Source: Propionibacteriaceae bacterium AM104-82 (GTDB lineage Bacteria > Actinomycetota > Actinomycetes > Propionibacteriales > Propionibacteriaceae). Taken from it: a stretch of 64,000 nt of DNA. The stretch spans positions 76,640 through 140,639 of the forward strand of contig JAQDQK010000008.1 of the NCBI GenBank assembly GCA_027658995.1, given 5' to 3'. Of this stretch, positions 43,495 to 51,543 are shown one piece after another. Made by a program: the position numbers and the translations under genes. Within the stretch, counting starts at the first letter, position 1; every line of letters begins with the position of its first letter. The notes beneath the pieces were generated by a model. The model searched no databases, was not told the DNA's origin, and worked only from the letters and a program-made list of their open reading frames with translations.

Positions 43495-44784
43495 CTATCC
43501 TCCGATCTGCTTGGCGCTGGCCGCGTTGACCTGCTCCATGGTCTCGTAGCGGTCTGCCGCCTTCATCAGTTCCGCGCTGGTGTTGGCGTAGGTTTTGCTC
43601 GCCGTCCCCGCCTGCCGCGTGACGCCGCTGGCGAGGTCGGTCACGCCCGTCGCCTTGACGACGCCGAGGTCGCCGGGGATCGGGGTCTTGGAGGCGGTTC
43701 CCGCGGTGTCGCTCGCGTCGGCCCACTGCTTGGCGAGCTTGCGGAGTTCCTCCGGGTCGACGGTGTAGCCGCCGTCGCTCTTCTCGGTTGTGGTCGGGGT
43801 GCCGCCGCTGTCACCCGTCGAGCGGCTACCGTCGTCGCCACCCTTGGAACCATCATCGCCACCCGTGCCGGGGTCGCGGCCTCCCGTGGAGCCGTCGTCA
43901 CCGCCCTTGGAGCCGTCGTCGCCGCCCTTGGAGCCGTCATCGCCACCCTTGGAGCCGTCATCGCCACCGGTGCCGGGGTCGCGGCCTCCCGTGGAGCCGT
44001 CGTCACCGCCCGGGCCGGGGTCGGAGATGGGCGGGTCGTAGATGTACTCCGGCAACGTGTGTAGTTCCGGATACTTGGAGTCGCTCGGATCGGGGTCGGT
44101 CGGGGCGGGGCCCGGCGGCAGATAGCTGCCGGGCGGCTGGGTGCCGTTGTGGTCGGCGCCGGGGCTGTCGGTGCCGCCGTTGAGCCACTCCTGGTAGTCG
44201 GGGACGCCGTCGCCGTCGGAGTCCCAGCCGCCGGCCGGGGTGTCGGGGATCCCGTCGCCGTCCCGGTCGATGAGCGGCGTGTCCGGGATACCGTCACCGT
44301 CGGCGTCGATCATGTCGGGGATGCCGTCGCCGTCGGTGTCGAACATCTGCGGAGACGAGGCACCAGCGGCAGACAGCCCACCGCCGCCGAGGCCGGAGCC
44401 GGGGATGCCTCCCGGGCCCATGCCCTGCGCGCTCGCCAGCGTGGCTCCGCCGCCGAGCGGTGCACCTGCGCCGCCCGGCATGCCGCCGCGGAGCGCCTGC
44501 CCGCCGAGCGCGGCCGCGTCGGCACCGAGGGGCTGGCCCCCTCCTGGTGCCACGCCGCCTGCGGGGCCGGTGGCGCCCTTGGCCCCAGCGCCGCCCATCA
44601 TCGGCGGCATCATGCCAGAGCCGCCGGAGCCGGAGCCCTTGGAACCGGTCGCGTTGGGGTTGATCTGACCCTCGCGCAGTTCCGCCGAGTCCAGTTCGTC
44701 GTCGGTCTCGGACCCGATGCCCGCGAAGCCGCTCGCCGCGGCCCTCATCTCAAGCTGGTCCCATGCCGATTCTGCGTCAGTCAT
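43495..44784 (-). CDS. Cassette 2, protein B: EspC-like protein with DxDGDG and DDGS repeats
   Basis: This 429-residue protein shares its start (TDAESAWDQLEMRAAASGFAG, INPNATGSKG, GMMPPMMGGAG) with 40826-41938. The middle has at least five DxDGDGxPD units (FDTDGDGIPDMID, DADGDGIPD, DRDGDGIPD, DSDGDGVPD), as in thrombospondin type 3 calcium-binding repeats. A Gly/Asp-rich run follows, with GGDDGSKGGDDGSKGGDDGS repeated. The C-terminal 85 residues (VDPEELRKLAKQWADASDTA ... AELMKAADRYETME) look EspC-like, but the W-x-G is lost. Probably a secreted surface protein folded by calcium. Confidence 0.7.
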   Translation of the reverse strand: MTDAESAWDQLEMRAAASGFAGIGSETDDELDSAELREGQINPNATGSKGSGSGGSGMMPPMMGGAGAKGATGPAGGVAPGGGQPLGADAAALGGQALRGGMPGGAGAPLGGGATLASAQGMGPGGIPGSGLGGGGLSAAGASSPQMFDTDGDGIPDMIDADGDGIPDTPLIDRDGDGIPDTPAGGWDSDGDGVPDYQEWLNGGTDSPGADHNGTQPPGSYLPPGPAPTDPDPSDSKYPELHTLPEYIYDPPISDPGPGGDDGSTGGRDPGTGGDDGSKGGDDGSKGGDDGSKGGDDGSTGGRDPGTGGDDGSKGGDDGSRSTGDSGGTPTTTEKSDGGYTVDPEELRKLAKQWADASDTAGTASKTPIPGDLGVVKATGVTDLASGVTRQAGTASKTYANTSAELMKAADRYETMEQVNAASAKQIGG

Positions 44785-44786
44785 GA

Positions 44787-45620
44787 CTACTTCCCCCTCG
44801 GATTGAGTACGGCGGTGATGGCGACCCCCAGCAGTTCCTGCTGCTTCAGGAGGTCATCGGAGACGCCGCCACGCGGAACCGGCCGGTACGACTCCTGCGC
44901 ACGGTCGGACGCGAGTTGGACGTGGGTGACGATCGAACCGACCTGGGCCTCGTCGAGCCACTTCTCCTCGAAGGCGACGCTGTGGGTGCGACCGCATTCG
45001 TCGAGCGTGACGCTGACCCCCTGCGACCGACCGGTCACCCTGCGCGCCTCGCGCTCCCAGGCGTCCTGTTCCGCGGCGAGCGCCTGGGTGATCTCGGCGT
45101 CCAGTTCGTCGGCGACCGCCCTGAAGGCAGCCACCAGTTCGGGGCTCAGCTCGGGAAGCTCGTCGAACGCGGCGCGCACCTCCTCCGGCATGGCCGCCAG
45201 TTCCTCCAGCGGACCCACCGGTTCGGGACGCTCGACTGGGTCGGCGCCGGGCAGTTGTGCCACGACGAAGGCCTCACGGAAGCGGTCCTCGAGGCGCTCC
45301 TTCGGTCCGAGCTTGGTGAACCAGACGGGGCTGACGCGCACCCGGATGAGGCGGCCCGCGTCGTCGAGCCAGACGCGCACGAGCTTGTCCCGGTCGGAGA
45401 AGCCACCGTCGCCCGCGTCGTCTGGTTCCGGCTCCGGTTCAGGCTCACCCGAGAAGACGGGCGCCGCCAACGGGTCGGCCTCTTCCTGGTCGTCGGAGCG
45501 CTCCGGCTCGGGTTCCGCCACCGGGGCGGGCGCGGCCGCGACCGCATCCACGTCCGGCCAGTCGCCCGCAAGCGGCGCGGCTGGCACGGCAAGGTCGTCG
45601 TCGAACTCCCGCTGACTCAT
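44787..45620 (-). CDS. Cassette 2, protein A: YbaB-like two-block protein
   Basis: This 277-residue protein has a long acidic Pro/Glu-rich N-terminus (EPEPERSDDQEEADPLAAP) and then the same two blocks as 41935-42642: KLVRVWLDDAGRLIRVRVSP and VSVTLDECGRTHSVAFEEKW. It ends ITAVLNPRGK, as the other ends YRAMLNPRRSRR. The start is the ATG at 45620 (MSQREFDDD) with GGGAGAGGTG upstream; an in-frame start six codons earlier is less likely. It is the first gene of the double cassette, 57 bases behind the YhgE/Pip gene. Family assignment rests on pattern, not on a known structure. Confidence 0.68.
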   Translation of the reverse strand: MSQREFDDDLAVPAAPLAGDWPDVDAVAAAPAPVAEPEPERSDDQEEADPLAAPVFSGEPEPEPEPDDAGDGGFSDRDKLVRVWLDDAGRLIRVRVSPVWFTKLGPKERLEDRFREAFVVAQLPGADPVERPEPVGPLEELAAMPEEVRAAFDELPELSPELVAAFRAVADELDAEITQALAAEQDAWEREARRVTGRSQGVSVTLDECGRTHSVAFEEKWLDEAQVGSIVTHVQLASDRAQESYRPVPRGGVSDDLLKQQELLGVAITAVLNPRGK

Positions 45621-45640
45621 CGGCACCTCTCCCTTCACCG

Positions 45641-45673
45641 TGCCATTTAATCAGCGGTCGGGTCCGACCCAGG
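45641..45673 (-). promoter_or_regulatory. Possible weak terminator/promoter between YhgE and the cassettes
   Basis: The 57-base gap contains the inverted repeat GGTCGG/CCGACC (45656-45669) and, further along the minus strand, an A+T-rich GATTAAATGG that could be a -10 element. So the cassettes may have their own promoter instead of depending only on read-through from MMPL-YhgE. Confidence 0.35.
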
Positions 45674-45677
45674 GTGC

Positions 45678-48146
45678 TCAGGCGGCCGTCGTGATGGACT
45701 TTCGGAACCGGTCGGCCGTGATCCGGCGCTTCGTGGCGATCGCCAGATAGGACAGCGTGGCCGCGATCGCGAACATCAGCACGGATACTGCGGCGATGCC
45801 GATCTCGCCCGTTCCGCCCGACAGCCAGGTGCGCACCAGCGTGAAGCCGTTGTGCAGCGGCGACACGACCCCGATGGGGCTCAGCCAGCCGACAGCGGAC
45901 GAGACGCCGAGCCCGATCGTCACCACGAGCAGCAGCGCCGAGATCGCCCGGCCGATGTTGCCCCACCAGCCGGCGAGGGCGTGGTTGGCGAGCACGAACG
46001 AGAGGCCGAGGAGCGCAAGCAGGCCCATCAGGCCGAGCGTGGTGCCGACGCCGGCGTCGAGCACGATCCCGCCGACCAGGCCGAGCAGCAGGCCCTGCAC
46101 GCCGACGATCGCGGCGGGCAGCCAGAGCGCCCTGCCCCACAGCGTGAGGCTCGACTCGCGGGAGGCGACGGCGTCGCGCGGCACGGGCCGGACGGCGACG
46201 TAGGCGGCCAGCGCGCCCAGCCACAGTCCGGTCAGCAGCAGCAGCGAGACGAGCGGGACCTTGCCACCGGCCATCAGGGAGTCGGAGCGTTCGACGGGGC
46301 TGGCGACGACCTTTGCGAGCTTCTCGCGGTCGCCCTGCGAGTAGCTGGGCACCTGGTCGGCGCCCTTGGCCAGCTCGGACGCGAACGTGCCGATGCCCTC
46401 GTCGAGCTTGGTGGTGCCGGCCGAGAGTTGGACGAGGCCGTCCACGAGCGACGCGGTGCCGTCGGCTGCGGACTCGACGCCGTCGGCGTACTGCGAGACG
46501 CCGTCGACGAAGGTGGTGGCGCCGTCCTGCAGGGTCCCGACGCCCGTGTCGAGCTCGGATGCGCCATCCGCGAGCTGCTTGGCGCCGGAGGAGAGCTGGT
46601 TGACGCCGTCGGGGAGGGCCCCGATCTCGTCGTTGAGCTGCTGGATGCCGGAGTTGAGCTGCTTGGCGCCCTCGGAGAGCTGCGGGGCGCTGGCGACCAG
46701 CGGGGCCGCCTGCTCCTCGAGCGTCTTTGCGCCGTCACGCATCTGCGTCAGGCCGCCGGTGAGCTCTCCCATCTGCTCGGCGGTCTCCTTGGCGATGGCG
46801 TCGGGCAGCGACGTGACGCCTGCGGCGAGCTCGGAGGCGCCGTCGGCCACCTGGGCCGCACCGTCGGAAAGGTCCGAGGCACCGCCGGACAGCGACTGAC
46901 CGGTGGCCGGGTCGGGGCCGGTCAGCATGCCCGCGCCCATGCCGGTGCCCGTCTGAAAGCCAGCAGTGACCGCAGGGACAAGAAGGTCGCATGGCGGGGT
47001 GGTGGACTCCAGCGTGCAGCCAAAATTCGCGAGGGTGGTATCGAGCGCACCGCGCGCGTTCTGATCGAACGTGCCCGCCGAGTAGCCGCCGAGGGTGCCC
47101 GCGACCTGCTCGATGCCCTGGCTGATGCCAGCGGCGCCGGTGCTGATCCCGGCGGTGCCGGTCTTGAGGCCGGTCGCGCCCTCGATGAGCGGGTCGAACT
47201 GGCTGGTGTCGACCGGCGTCGATCCGATCTCGGTGATCATCTGGTCGAGGCCCTGCCGCAGCGGGGTCACGCCGCCGATCGCCTGCGCGGCACCGTCGGC
47301 GAACTGCGGGATGCCGCCGAGCAACTCGTCGGCGCCGGTGGCGAGCTCACCAACACCGGAGACAAGTTCGGGGGTCTGGGCCGCGAACTGGCTCACCCCG
47401 TCGGAGAGTTGGCTCGCGCCGTCGCTGAGTTGGCTCGTGCCGTCCTTGAGGTCGCCGATGCCGGAGACCAACTGCTCGCCGCCGAGGGTCAGCTTCGGGC
47501 CGTTCTCGGCGAGCTGGTCCATGCCGTCGCGCAACTGCGTGCCGCCCTGGGCCGCCTCCGTGGTGCCCTTGGCAAGCTCGGTGGAGCCGTCGTGGAGTTG
47601 TTTGGCGCCGTCGACGATGGTGCTGAACTGCTCGCCGACCGTGTTGAACCCGACGTAGATGCCGTCGAGATAGCTGCCCGTCAGCGTCGAGTTGATGGTG
47701 TCGACCGCGAGTCGGGAGATCTCCTGCGCGACCTGCGAGTCGGTGACGGGCGCGTTCTCGCTGACCTGCACCTGGATGGTGGCCTGCTCGGCCTTTGCCG
47801 CGTCGTTCGCGGAGAAGGAGGTCGCGGCGGCCGAGAAGCCCTTGGGGATGGTCACGACGGCCGAGTACTCGCCCGTCTTGAGGCCCGCCGCCGCGCTGGG
47901 GGCGTCGGCGAGGGTCCAGTCGATGTTCTCGCCGTCCCGGTCGACCATGGCGGCCGCGAGTTGGCGACCCATCGGCACGTACTGGCCGTTGACGGTGACC
48001 GCCTCGTCGAGGTTGACGACGGCGGCGCTGACGGTGGAGTCGGCGCGGTTGCCCGCCAGGCCGATCAGCGCGGCGACCGCGAGGAGCGGGACGAGCGCAA
48101 GGGCGACGATGCTCGCCCAGCCCATTCGGGGTTCGGTGGTCTTCAT
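45678..48146 (-). CDS. YhgE/Pip-family membrane protein (second copy), MMPL-linked
   Basis: This 822-residue protein has an N-terminal membrane helix (WASIVALALVPLLAVAALIG, about 10-29), an extracellular head with SAAVVNLDEAVTVNGQYVP and YSAVVTIPKGFSAAATSF, a very long run of GxxxLxxGxxxL repeats (about 180-600; DGTSQLSDGASQLSDG), and about six C-terminal helices. Two cysteines (FGCTLESTTPPCDLL) interrupt the repeats. It is distantly paralogous to 32714-34861 and related in kind to Pip and EsaA. The ATG overlaps the MMPL stop (ATGA), so they are translated together. The cassettes follow downstream. Confidence 0.9.
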   Translation of the reverse strand: MKTTEPRMGWASIVALALVPLLAVAALIGLAGNRADSTVSAAVVNLDEAVTVNGQYVPMGRQLAAAMVDRDGENIDWTLADAPSAAAGLKTGEYSAVVTIPKGFSAAATSFSANDAAKAEQATIQVQVSENAPVTDSQVAQEISRLAVDTINSTLTGSYLDGIYVGFNTVGEQFSTIVDGAKQLHDGSTELAKGTTEAAQGGTQLRDGMDQLAENGPKLTLGGEQLVSGIGDLKDGTSQLSDGASQLSDGVSQFAAQTPELVSGVGELATGADELLGGIPQFADGAAQAIGGVTPLRQGLDQMITEIGSTPVDTSQFDPLIEGATGLKTGTAGISTGAAGISQGIEQVAGTLGGYSAGTFDQNARGALDTTLANFGCTLESTTPPCDLLVPAVTAGFQTGTGMGAGMLTGPDPATGQSLSGGASDLSDGAAQVADGASELAAGVTSLPDAIAKETAEQMGELTGGLTQMRDGAKTLEEQAAPLVASAPQLSEGAKQLNSGIQQLNDEIGALPDGVNQLSSGAKQLADGASELDTGVGTLQDGATTFVDGVSQYADGVESAADGTASLVDGLVQLSAGTTKLDEGIGTFASELAKGADQVPSYSQGDREKLAKVVASPVERSDSLMAGGKVPLVSLLLLTGLWLGALAAYVAVRPVPRDAVASRESSLTLWGRALWLPAAIVGVQGLLLGLVGGIVLDAGVGTTLGLMGLLALLGLSFVLANHALAGWWGNIGRAISALLLVVTIGLGVSSAVGWLSPIGVVSPLHNGFTLVRTWLSGGTGEIGIAAVSVLMFAIAATLSYLAIATKRRITADRFRKSITTAA

Positions 48147-50812
48147 GCGTTGCTCCCCTCGAGCGATGCGGTGGGGGCGGCGTAGATGCCGTCCAGGGGG
48201 ATGTCTCCGAGGCTCTCGGCGCTCGCCCCGCACAGGACGACTGCGCCGGTCTCCCGGGTGCGGTCGATGAGGCCGTTGAGGGCCTCGTGGGCGGATTCCG
48301 TGTCGGCCAGTTCGATGGTGTCGACGAACACGGCGGTTCCGGGACGGGCAGCGGCGAGCGCCGCGGTCGGGTCGTCCACCGTCGCGAGGTCGAGGTAGGT
48401 GACGCGCCTGCGGACGCGCCCGGCACCCTCGGGAAGCAGCGCACCCGCCACGCGGGCCTTGCCACCGGTCGTCTCGAGGCGGCCGCTCAGCGCAAGGGCC
48501 GCGCCTGTCCGGGCGCCGACCGGGCCGACAAGACCGATCACGTTGCCAGGCACCAGGCGCAGGTTGATGGGCCCGACGACGCCTTCGACGGCCAGGTCGT
48601 CGGCGAAGGCGACCGAGTCGTCGCCCGGCCAGTCGCGCAGTTCGACCTCGCGGGTGAGGACCTCGCCCTCCACGTCGAAGGTGGGGAGCACCTTGTCGAG
48701 CCACTTGGGCAGCCACCAGGCGCGGTCGCCGAGCAGCGTCATGACGGCAGGCACCAGGGTCATGCGCACCAGGAACGCGTCGACCGCCACGCCGACGGCG
48801 AGCGCGAACGCGATGGCCTTGATGGCGGCCATCCCCTCCGGGACGAAGAACGCGAAGACGGAGATCATGATGACGGCGGCGGCCGCGACAACGGGACCGG
48901 AGGCGACGAAGCCGCCCCGGATCGCCTCGACGGCGCTCTTGCCGTGCACGTACTCCTCGCGCATCCGGCTGACGAGGAACACCTCGTAGTCCATCGCGAG
49001 GCCGAACAGGATGCCCATCAGCAGGATCGGCAGGAACGAGATCACCGGCATCGGCTTCTCGAGGTTGACGATCTCCTTGAACCAGCCGTGGTTGAACACC
49101 AGCGTCGTCATGCCGAAGGCGGAGCCGACGCTGAGCAGGTAGCCGAGCGTCGCCTTGACGGGGACCCACACGGAGCGGAAGACCGCGGCGAGCAGGATCA
49201 GGGAAAGCCCGACGACGAGGATGCCGAAGGGCCACAGCGCCGCCGTCAGCTTCTCGCTGATGTCGATCTGGATGGCGGTCGCGCCGGTGACGTTGGTCTG
49301 GACGCCGTACTTGGCCTCCCAGCCCTCGCCCTTGTCGATGAGCGCCCGGACGAGGTCGGAGGTGGCCGGATCGTCGGGACCGGTCGTCGGGACGACCTGG
49401 ATCATGCCGGTGTCGACGTTGGGGTTGGGGGTGGCGATGGGCACCTGGTCGACGCCGGGCATCGCCTCGATGTCGGCCTTCAGCGAGTCGAGCAGGCCGA
49501 TCGGGTCGGTCGAGCCGATGATGTCTGCGGTCACGATGATGGGGCCGTTGGCGCCGGGGCCGAAGTTCTCGGCGATCAGGTCGTAGGCGACGCGCGCGGG
49601 AGAGCCCGCGTGCTGCTGGCCGGCGTTGGGCAGCGCGACCTGCAGCCCGACGGTCGGCACGGTGAGGCCGATCAGGCCCGCGACGACCACCACGATGGTG
49701 ACGATGGGGTGCCGCGTGGTGACGCCGACCCACCAGGCGAACGCGCCCTGCCGCTTGCCCTTCTTCTCCTTGGCCGCCTTGGCTGGCTTCTTGGGCTTGG
49801 GGCGCATCCGCTCCCCCAGCAGGCCCATCAGCGCGGGCAGGAAGGTGAGCGCGATCGCGACGGCGATCGCGACGGTCGCCGCGGCGAAGATGCCCATCAC
49901 CGTCAGGAACGGGATCTGCGCGACCGCGAGCCCGATCAGCGCGATGAACACCGTCAGGCCCGCGAAGACGACCGCGGAGCCGGAGGTGCCGACCGCGCGT
50001 CCGGCGGACTCCTCCGGGTCGAGGCCGTCGCGGAGTTGGTCGCGGTGCCGCGAGAGGATGAACAGTGCGTAGTCGATGCCGACCGCCAAGCCGAGCATCA
50101 CCGACAGCAGCGGCGTGGTGGAGTTGATGTCGAAGATGCGCGTGAGCAGCAGCATGATCGTCATCGAGATGCCGACGCCCGTGATGGCCGTCAGCAGCGG
50201 GAGGCCCGCCGCGACCAGCGACCCGAGCAGGATCGTCAGGACGATCAGCGCCACGATCAGGCCGATGCCCTCGATGATCGTGATGGCGGGAAGTTCGATG
50301 TTGTACGCCTCGCCGCCCATGCTGACCTGGGCGTCGTCGGGGAGGTCGGCGCGCAGGTCGTCGGCGACCTTTGTGATGGGCGCCAGGTCCTCCGCGCTGG
50401 GCGCGATGGTCGGGAACTCGAGGCTGAGTTGGATGATCGCGGCGCGGTCGGAGTCGGAGACAAGGCCTGAGACGTGTTCGTTCCACGGCGACGTGGCCGC
50501 CTCGACCTCTTCGAGGCCGTCGAACTCGCTGACGGCGGCCTCGATCTGCGGCCGGTAGGTCTCGATGGATTCACCCTCGGGGACCACGACGACGGCCATC
50601 GCGGACAGCGCGGCCGCCTGCGGGAACGTCATTCGGAGCTTGTCGAGCGCCTCCTGCGACTTCGACGACGGGATCTCGAACGTGTTGTTGAACGAGCCCA
50701 TGAACGAGACGGCGAGGCCGCCCAGGGCGACCAGGAGGGCAAGCCAGATGGCGATGACGGTCTTCCTCCGTCGATAGCACCAGCGTCCCAAGGCGTAGAG
50801 CCATGCCGACAT
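48143..50812 (-). CDS. MMPL/RND-type transporter with a C-terminal degenerate ABC ATPase-like domain
   Basis: This 889-residue protein has two MMPL halves of six helices, each with an extracellular loop. Motifs LGLAVGIDYALFILSRHRD (near 240-258) and FGLAMDYEVFLVSRMREEY carry the Asp residues used for proton coupling. After the last helix, residues about 712-889 (48146-48679) form a cytoplasmic domain: VVGPINLRLVPGNVIGLVGP, GARTGAALALSGRL in the Walker A place, and TAVFVDTIELAD in the Walker B place. The Walker A lysine is missing, so it should not hydrolyse ATP. The domain resembles the ABC ATPase 32017-32724. It is divergent from a TetR gene and coupled to YhgE. Probably exports lipids or other hydrophobic compounds. 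Confidence 0.92.
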   Translation of the reverse strand: MSAWLYALGRWCYRRRKTVIAIWLALLVALGGLAVSFMGSFNNTFEIPSSKSQEALDKLRMTFPQAAALSAMAVVVVPEGESIETYRPQIEAAVSEFDGLEEVEAATSPWNEHVSGLVSDSDRAAIIQLSLEFPTIAPSAEDLAPITKVADDLRADLPDDAQVSMGGEAYNIELPAITIIEGIGLIVALIVLTILLGSLVAAGLPLLTAITGVGISMTIMLLLTRIFDINSTTPLLSVMLGLAVGIDYALFILSRHRDQLRDGLDPEESAGRAVGTSGSAVVFAGLTVFIALIGLAVAQIPFLTVMGIFAAATVAIAVAIALTFLPALMGLLGERMRPKPKKPAKAAKEKKGKRQGAFAWWVGVTTRHPIVTIVVVVAGLIGLTVPTVGLQVALPNAGQQHAGSPARVAYDLIAENFGPGANGPIIVTADIIGSTDPIGLLDSLKADIEAMPGVDQVPIATPNPNVDTGMIQVVPTTGPDDPATSDLVRALIDKGEGWEAKYGVQTNVTGATAIQIDISEKLTAALWPFGILVVGLSLILLAAVFRSVWVPVKATLGYLLSVGSAFGMTTLVFNHGWFKEIVNLEKPMPVISFLPILLMGILFGLAMDYEVFLVSRMREEYVHGKSAVEAIRGGFVASGPVVAAAAVIMISVFAFFVPEGMAAIKAIAFALAVGVAVDAFLVRMTLVPAVMTLLGDRAWWLPKWLDKVLPTFDVEGEVLTREVELRDWPGDDSVAFADDLAVEGVVGPINLRLVPGNVIGLVGPVGARTGAALALSGRLETTGGKARVAGALLPEGAGRVRRRVTYLDLATVDDPTAALAAARPGTAVFVDTIELADTESAHEALNGLIDRTRETGAVVLCGASAESLGDIPLDGIYAAPTASLEGSNA

Positions 50813-50863
50813 CTCGTCGTCCCTCCCGATGGGCGTACAGTTTCAGCACCCAAGGCTAGGTGA

Positions 50864-50912
50864 ATACACTCCTGTATCCAAAACACGAGTGTATCCGATA
50901 CGATCCTGTATC
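50864..50912. promoter_or_regulatory. TetR-type operators between MMPL and TetR genes
   Basis: Two palindromes with the same half-site GATAC/GTATC lie in the 122-base divergent gap: ATACACTCCTGTAT (50864-50877) and GATACGATCCTGTATC (50897-50912). A third, GTATCCGATAC (50891-50901), overlaps the second. They cover the region where both promoters should be, so the TetR protein 50935-51528 probably represses both directions. Confidence 0.68.
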
Positions 50913-50934
50913 GAAGTGGAAGGAAGGGACGGAA

Positions 50935-51528
50935 ATGAGCACCCCACGCGTCACGGCTCGGCGGCATGAGACCCGTCGAAGGATCGTCGAGGCGGCGCTC
51001 GATCTGTTCGGTCGCAACGGCATCGACGCGACGTCGGTCGAGCAGTTGTGCGAGGCCGCCGGTTACACGCGCGGCGCCTTCTACTCGAACTTCGAGACCA
51101 AGGACGACGTCTGCGAGGCGGTCGCCAGGTACATGGCCGACGAGTGCATCGACGCGTGCAAGGACGCGCTCGACTCGGCGACGGCGAGTGTCGACATCGG
51201 CGAGTTGCTGACGACGCTGTTCGGCGCGGCCGCGTTCGGCCCCGACCGGCACCGCACGATGATCGAGATGCAGTTGCGGGCCAACCGGGAGCCTGAGTTG
51301 GCCAAGCGCCTGCAACGCGCCCGCGAGGACCAGTGGCCGCTGCTGACCGAGGTGGTCGAGCGAGGCGCGGCTCAGGCGCAGTGCCACTTCTCGGTCGACG
51401 TGCACGACCTGCTGCGCTTGTGCGAGGCGCTGTACTTCTCGCCGCTGCTGTCCCCCGACGGCTCGAACCTGCGCTTGATGACGGCAGTCGTCGAGTCGCT
51501 CGCGGTGAAGGAACCCTTGACAAACTGA
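50935..51528 (+). CDS. TetR-family regulator of the MMPL-YhgE operon
   Basis: This 197-residue protein has the TetR helix-turn-helix (RRIVEAALDLFGRNGIDATS, LCEAAGYTRGAFYSNFETKD). The ligand domain contains TMIEMQLRANREPELAKRL and is typical of regulators of efflux or lipid genes. The ATG at 50935 is preceded by GGAAGGGAC; an upstream in-frame ATG at 50860 would lie within the operator region. Divergent from the MMPL gene, with palindromes between, so it is probably its repressor. Confidence 0.92.
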   Translation: MSTPRVTARRHETRRRIVEAALDLFGRNGIDATSVEQLCEAAGYTRGAFYSNFETKDDVCEAVARYMADECIDACKDALDSATASVDIGELLTTLFGAAAFGPDRHRTMIEMQLRANREPELAKRLQRAREDQWPLLTEVVERGAAQAQCHFSVDVHDLLRLCEALYFSPLLSPDGSNLRLMTAVVESLAVKEPLTN

Positions 51529-51543
51529 GCCGGGCCCACCGCT

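Noticed and set aside
45852..48185. Plus-strand frame opposite the YhgE/Pip repeats
   Set aside because: Its LxxAxxE repeats mirror the GxxxL repeats on the coding strand; composition artefact.
45678..50486. A single open frame of 1602 codons on the minus strand
   Set aside because: Its first half is the wrong frame of the MMPL gene and is Arg/Pro-rich. Only the part from ATG 48146 (YhgE/Pip) is a real protein, coupled to the MMPL stop by ATGA.
39951..50812. A complete ESX (type VII) secretion locus
   Set aside because: No EccC, EccB, EccD, EccE or mycosin gene is present; only substrate-like and accessory proteins are seen.
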